Below are positions 33,601 through 36,878 of a stretch of 36,878 bases of DNA, piece by piece. The position numbers and the translations under genes were made by a program. The stretch lies in contig WQSX01000027.1 of the NCBI GenBank assembly GCA_009787625.1, positions 1 to 36,878 on the forward strand, in the 5' to 3' direction. How positions within the stretch are numbered: position 1 is the stretch's first letter; every line of letters starts with the position of its first letter. A model generated the notes under the pieces. It was not told the origin of the DNA. It made no database searches and saw only the letters and a program-made list of their open reading frames with translations. Source of the stretch: Oscillospiraceae bacterium. Its GTDB lineage: Bacteria; Bacillota; Clostridia; Oscillospirales; Oscillospiraceae.

Positions 33601-36600
33601 CTTTGCAACCACAAAAGGCCCATATCAAGGTGTCTTTGGTGTGCTGCTTCCATACCATCCGCGGGTGTTGGAAGTCCCATACCTCCACCGTAAAGGCGTA
33701 CAATAGGAGCTCCGCTCAGTAGATTGTAGGGCTCAAAAGTCCAGTTTTGCCCCTCATCAAGCGAATACCTGTCACCCGTAAGGAAGAAATTTGTCGCCAA
33801 CCCTATCTGCGTCAATGTCGGATTGCCGCCTCCAACAATCGGGAAAATCGTCGTCACCGGATTGCCGCCCTCAAATCCGGCGGAGTACGGAGCCGGTGCA
33901 ATATACAAAGTGCGGGTGACAACGCCGCTATTGTACCCGACTATGCCACCGACAAAGCCGCCGTCGGCACTTGAAATCGGAACATAATCAGGACTCGCAA
34001 CAGAGAGGAAGAAAACATCCCTAATCTCGCCATCATTCATGTTTGCACCGACAAAACCACCCAAGCGCACGCCGTCACCACCCACATGAGCAGTTGAGTA
34101 CTGAACGCTTGACAGCTCAATTATGCCCCTGTTTTCGCCTGCGATGCCGCCTGCTGCCTGCCCTGCCGCGCTACCTGTCATCGCAGAGTCCGCAAGTATC
34201 AGGTTTCGTATAGTACCGTTGTTTATCGAAAACAGACCGTTTGGTATAGCGGCACTTGCGGTAAGCTCGACTCGGCTGATTTTGTAGTTATGACCGTGGA
34301 ATATGCCGTTAAACTGCCTTCTGACAACGGCGTTGTAGGGATATTGATACACAGGAGAAGTGCCGTCTCCCAAGTCCCCACCTGTCACAGCACTAAAGCC
34401 TCTGTCATCATAAAAGTTGATGTCACGGTTTTGACCGAAAGTGAGCGCAGTATTTCCCGGTGCGGTGTTTACCTTGTCTATGTTTTGCAATTGCCAAGGT
34501 GTGCGGATATAGTACTCTCTCACATTATTCGGATTTATGGTGTAATTGAATATTGCCCCGGCAAAGAGTGGGTGCATAAGCCCTTCTATAAACTCTGTAT
34601 CAGCAGAATCTCGATGGTTGTTGATTGCATATAGTGTGTTGGATGTAGATAAGAATCTGAGTGGGACATGAGTGGTGTTTAAGTCATTACCCAGACGATC
34701 TTCCAGTTCGCCCAAATCAAGCTTGGAAAACCACACATAGTATTCGTCTGTGTCAAACAGCATATTATTCGGATCTGCCTGTGTAAATGTAATGGGTCCG
34801 GTTCCCATGCGATCGGCTTCGTCCCAGTTTTCGTCTGCCGGGATGGTGCCCGGGCGCACAAACATTCCCAAATTCGTCGGACCGCCGGGGATATAATAAT
34901 CCATCACCGCAATAATCATATACCCTGCTTCATGTACCGGTGCATCATCTCTAAGATGAAGTGCACCTGCGTTCGGCACAAGTATTTGCGTACTTGGGTA
35001 AAATCTGTACTCGCCATTATCATACCGCTCAAAGTACACCACGACAATATCTCCGTGATGCATCTCATCAATATCCTCCCAGCCCCACTGCTGCAATATC
35101 CCGTATGAAACATCCTCCTGTATGTCAGCAAACGGCATATTGTTTGATATCATCGGATATGGGTAGTGCGTATACAGGTTATTGCCGGGTACATACGTAG
35201 AGCCCGATGTAAAGCCATCACCGCCCAAGAATCCACCACCAAACACCCCTCGAAGATATTCTTTGGTAACAGACCTACCATGACCCAGCACTCCGTTTGC
35301 GATAAAATATGAGCGCTCAATTTCTCCGTCGCCGGTGTTGTGTCCCGCAATTCCGCCTGAACTGCTACCCACATACAACGCTACATAATTTGTAGCGTAG
35401 GTGCGGTCTATAGAGCCGTCATTAAACCCTGCAATGCCTCCTAAATAAGCATTTTCATCTGCCGCAAGCTGCGTAAATATCGGGTTGATAGAGAGCAAAT
35501 ACGGCTCCGTTAGGCTTACATTTTCTACATTGACTCTTGCGTTATTGAACGATGTATGTATCTCTCCATAGTTTCTGCCGACAAGCCCACCTATGGTACC
35601 GCCGCTTGCCACAACCGCCCCTCTGCCCGTGTTTGTATTGGTTAAGCTCGCACCGGCATTATCCTGAGCATGAGTGTTGAAAAATCCCGCATTAAACGAG
35701 TATGACAATACACCGCCATAGCTTATATACCCAACAATGCCGCCTGTATTACCGACTCCGCCTGTAATGCTTGAAAAGCTGTTGCTTCGGCTGATTCTGC
35801 CAACGCCGCCCTGTCCTCCTGCACCTATCTGCTCCATGCCACTGAGCCTTCCTGCTATCGCTCCTACGTTGTATGCATATGGTGCGTATATTTCCGCATT
35901 GAACAGAGAAACACCAACAACCGAAGCGTCGACAGCAGAACCGTAGTAATAAATGCCCCTGACTTCGGTAAACAGCCCCACATACGTTATGGTGGGCTCA
36001 CCGCCGGTGTCTATGCGGAGATTTTCAATCCGCCACTGTGAGTTATTGCCGCGCACCGCACTATACGTCCCCATAAACGGAAGAGGCGCAGCGCCCAAAC
36101 GCAGTCCGATAGGCATGAAATTATAGTCTGTTGTGCCGCCGGCAGCAAGCGTGCTCACGTCAATATGTGCCGTCTGTAGATAGTTATACATCGGGAAGTG
36201 GCGTATGTTGTTCAGATGCCTGACAGATGTCACCTCAAACATGCCATTCGGAAGCTCCGCGGCAAAATGCGTGTTGGCTGCATAAAACGAGTTAATGGCA
36301 GGAGCATTGTCCATCGTCAAGCGTGCCCGCACATTTAATGGTGCAGTTATAGGGGCAGGGGAAATGCCTGCACCGCCGCCGATTCCATATCTCTCACGGA
36401 TATTGTGTGGTTGGGTAAAAATATCACCCTCAATATAATCCAAAATCCAAATATAGCGGTTAAACATTCCCGCGACGTTGATTCCAAAATGATTTACTTC
36501 TATTACAGTTACATAATCACGATACAGAGCGTGGGTATTAAAAGTCAAGCTGTGGGTCAATGCAGCTCCAAAGGAAGATTGCATTGCAGAATAAGGGTTG

Positions 36601-36878
36601 GGGATGGTGATTAAATCTGCACCCGTATTTTCGCAGAATAGCTCAAACCCTCTGGCTCCTGCCGGTCCAAGCGGACTCAGCAGCAAAAATTCGGCAAAGA
36701 GGATATTTACCCTCCTGTCGGGGAGTGCAGGTATGCCGATGTTTAACCCCGGCTCCGCACCATAGGAGTCAAAAAAGCTCATCCCGTCAAAAATCCGGAC
36801 AATCTCGTCAATAGGCAGCGGCGGAAGAACCCCTGTATGCGTTACGCCAAAGTAACCCTGCCTGCGTAAAGAGGCATA
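30642..36878 (-). CDS. Giant GLUG-repeat adhesin, N-terminus missing, probable pilus tip protein
   Basis: At least 2,078 residues; the frame is open to the window edge, so the N-terminus and any signal peptide are outside. The ATG at 36782 is internal, because 32 further codons are open upstream of it. Two arrays of GLUG-type repeats are visible: nucleotides ~35900-35290 (GGIVGYIS, GGLVGRNYGEIHTSF, GGIAGFNDGSIDRTY, GGIAGHNTGDGEIERSYF) and ~34250-33880 (GGIAGENRG, GGFVGANMNDGEIRDVF, GGIVGYNSGVVTRT). DUF11-like repeats near 32170-31480 (LEVVTYVRNWGEIAATNVEI; APFAVNLRVENVLGAAETVY) follow. The C-terminus (30815-30642) is a Gly/Asn/Asp/Pro tail with FDLNGDDDDG and no LPXTG. It stands first in the minor-pilin unit, the place of PilY1-type tip adhesins. 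Confidence 0.85.
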   Translation of the reverse strand, partial: YASLRRQGYFGVTHTGVLPPLPIDEIVRIFDGMSFFDSYGAEPGLNIGIPALPDRRVNILFAEFLLLSPLGPAGARGFELFCENTGADLITIPNPYSAMQSSFGAALTHSLTFNTHALYRDYVTVIEVNHFGINVAGMFNRYIWILDYIEGDIFTQPHNIRERYGIGGGAGISPAPITAPLNVRARLTMDNAPAINSFYAANTHFAAELPNGMFEVTSVRHLNNIRHFPMYNYLQTAHIDVSTLAAGGTTDYNFMPIGLRLGAAPLPFMGTYSAVRGNNSQWRIENLRIDTGGEPTITYVGLFTEVRGIYYYGSAVDASVVGVSLFNAEIYAPYAYNVGAIAGRLSGMEQIGAGGQGGVGRISRSNSFSSITGGVGNTGGIVGYISYGGVLSYSFNAGFFNTHAQDNAGASLTNTNTGRGAVVASGGTIGGLVGRNYGEIHTSFNNARVNVENVSLTEPYLLSINPIFTQLAADENAYLGGIAGFNDGSIDRTYATNYVALYVGSSSGGIAGHNTGDGEIERSYFIANGVLGHGRSVTKEYLRGVFGGGFLGGDGFTSGSTYVPGNNLYTHYPYPMISNNMPFADIQEDVSYGILQQWGWEDIDEMHHGDIVVVYFERYDNGEYRFYPSTQILVPNAGALHLRDDAPVHEAGYMIIAVMDYYIPGGPTNLGMFVRPGTIPADENWDEADRMGTGPITFTQADPNNMLFDTDEYYVWFSKLDLGELEDRLGNDLNTTHVPLRFLSTSNTLYAINNHRDSADTEFIEGLMHPLFAGAIFNYTINPNNVREYYIRTPWQLQNIDKVNTAPGNTALTFGQNRDINFYDDRGFSAVTGGDLGDGTSPVYQYPYNAVVRRQFNGIFHGHNYKISRVELTASAAIPNGLFSINNGTIRNLILADSAMTGSAAGQAAGGIAGENRGIIELSSVQYSTAHVGGDGVRLGGFVGANMNDGEIRDVFFLSVASPDYVPISSADGGFVGGIVGYNSGVVTRTLYIAPAPYSAGFEGGNPVTTIFPIVGGGNPTLTQIGLATNFFLTGDRYSLDEGQNWTFEPYNLLSGAPIVRLYGGGMGLPTPADGMEAAHQRHLDMGLLWLQRYGEFSYEVWSQPTTGYVYPIITNMRAPTRWPESVLYVPGQVDRDDWVTAYSPSGRARAPRFDNGDFSELAPDFRINHLFQPNNIAMYIDMDFVTGWNTRPVYCSYFDDGDYGGNQGNPSPRWRLIELLAPVNQNVGFVGQMAFSNHIGYWDQPPNVITSSFRYAELNASIQGTLYQEAETTPGQQFYYSFFHTSRPSAGADIADDRLDFFLSGLTPEMPPIVVNCEQLYERDNVMILVRPAISPRQNRNSPSIPGTIFYQIGLAARGTRINSTGWNPRAWNTVAYGPSNQAAVGGEGAPFDLSLHRGIGYLQLFNNQIVVQNIPHNHTGEGSTPIFLYDVWIGNTLSDVDAPNPTNPMASLPPPPPQVRNGVGITFWSTRELSIGAISDTNIPLHGITRDVFNSGAAEWLAYARTNVIGYWTVEFGWKRFYGAYQVPEGQNRTEFAFQSQTAAPQVGNFLSGVSFNAPAFLSVDSYIRDLSGNDISFVQPGSQLEVVTYVRNWGEIAATNVEIVNQIAPFGEYIYIVPGSVAVTMGTDPTPLGVTADLDIDGELRVTLPASFRLEPGAVLGAGELPDPEEILRISFRINVRETLFADINTSTLWYFFRNQVVVEYREDFGRFGHAGVVLRNASPPIRVDIAPIRLSKTITTPPVSPSTGATVGAGAPFAVNLRVENVLGAAETVYTSGQINELMPRGFEIDRTSVMRSVNGGIFEPLVEGVHFTVHSEGGAYRLIIPNVNLDSIVRGIDFSYNLIYTGIGYGVSFVHTTSNYLFLYGQGDNLLPILLSFENPVVGIRVRILPDAFTVPPHILDITRYASSETLYDGGYEVTPIVVLSDENGISVTTTNIDGFYELVTDYFSAVLVGGNFVVFTPLTDGGGVHIFYYQIMLTATRAGGNVFVLDSPRVRITVTVDNIAGGAAGISDYVNGFDLNGDDDDGTTPPDNGGGAIPDDDNGVPPNGNGNGNGVSANNGDGTPPGNGNGVP

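Noticed and set aside
36780-36782. ATG at 36782 as the start of the giant adhesin
   Set aside because: The same frame stays open for 32 more codons to the window edge, there is no signal peptide after this ATG, and no ribosome binding site precedes it.

Overview
The window looks like a chromosomal segment of a low-to-mid-GC Firmicute, most likely a member of the Clostridia. The reasons are a phosphate butyryltransferase, strong AGGAGG-type ribosome binding sites, frequent GTG/TTG starts, a Gram-positive style type IV pilus locus with a fused PilM-PilN protein, and WxL surface proteins. No rRNA, tRNA, CRISPR array, transposase or phage gene was seen.

Layout. (1) 1-6553: metabolism and DNA damage. 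The minus strand carries a partial ptb and an AAA/DUF4143 ATPase. A plus-strand S41 lipoprotein follows, separated from the ATPase by a 23-bp tandem repeat. Then on the minus strand come an AlkA-like glycosylase and a tightly overlapping antitoxin-toxin-dinB operon. (2) 6742-12392: a plus-strand surface cluster of four exported proteins: a Listeria-Bacteroides-repeat protein with C-terminal membrane segments, a small WxL protein, a DUF916/DUF3324 WxL-interacting protein, and a large repeat plus WxL protein. Two ~96-nt hairpin elements follow the last two genes. Their loops are identical and their stems show compensatory changes. (3) 12564-15146: a MalT-like LuxR regulator convergent to the surface cluster. 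(4) 15311-16108: a DUF4258/YgiT zinc-finger toxin-antitoxin-like pair with its own promoter, bracketed by a 49-bp direct repeat. (5) 16113-20858: a minus-strand operon of a GPH sugar symporter, a helical-toroid-like protein fused to an SCP2 lipid-binding domain, and a GH2 glycosidase. This suggests uptake and deglycosylation of a glycoside with a hydrophobic aglycone. (6) 21089-36878: a type IV pilus locus. pilB, pilT, the major pilin, pilD, pilC, pilMN and pilO are on the plus strand. Convergent to them, on the minus strand, are a very large (over 2,070 residue) GLUG-repeat adhesin, a PilX-like protein and two pseudopilins.

How it fits together. Two surface systems (the WxL complex and the type IV pilus with a giant candidate tip adhesin) plus a glycoside-use operon suggest a host- or particle-attached anaerobe. 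Intergenic spaces are rich in palindromes. One family has CGTCATT/AATGACG ends and locally self-complementary halves; the other is the covarying hairpin pair at 9998-10093 and 12420-12515. I consider that pair the most novel signal, because its changes favour an RNA read from the minus strand.
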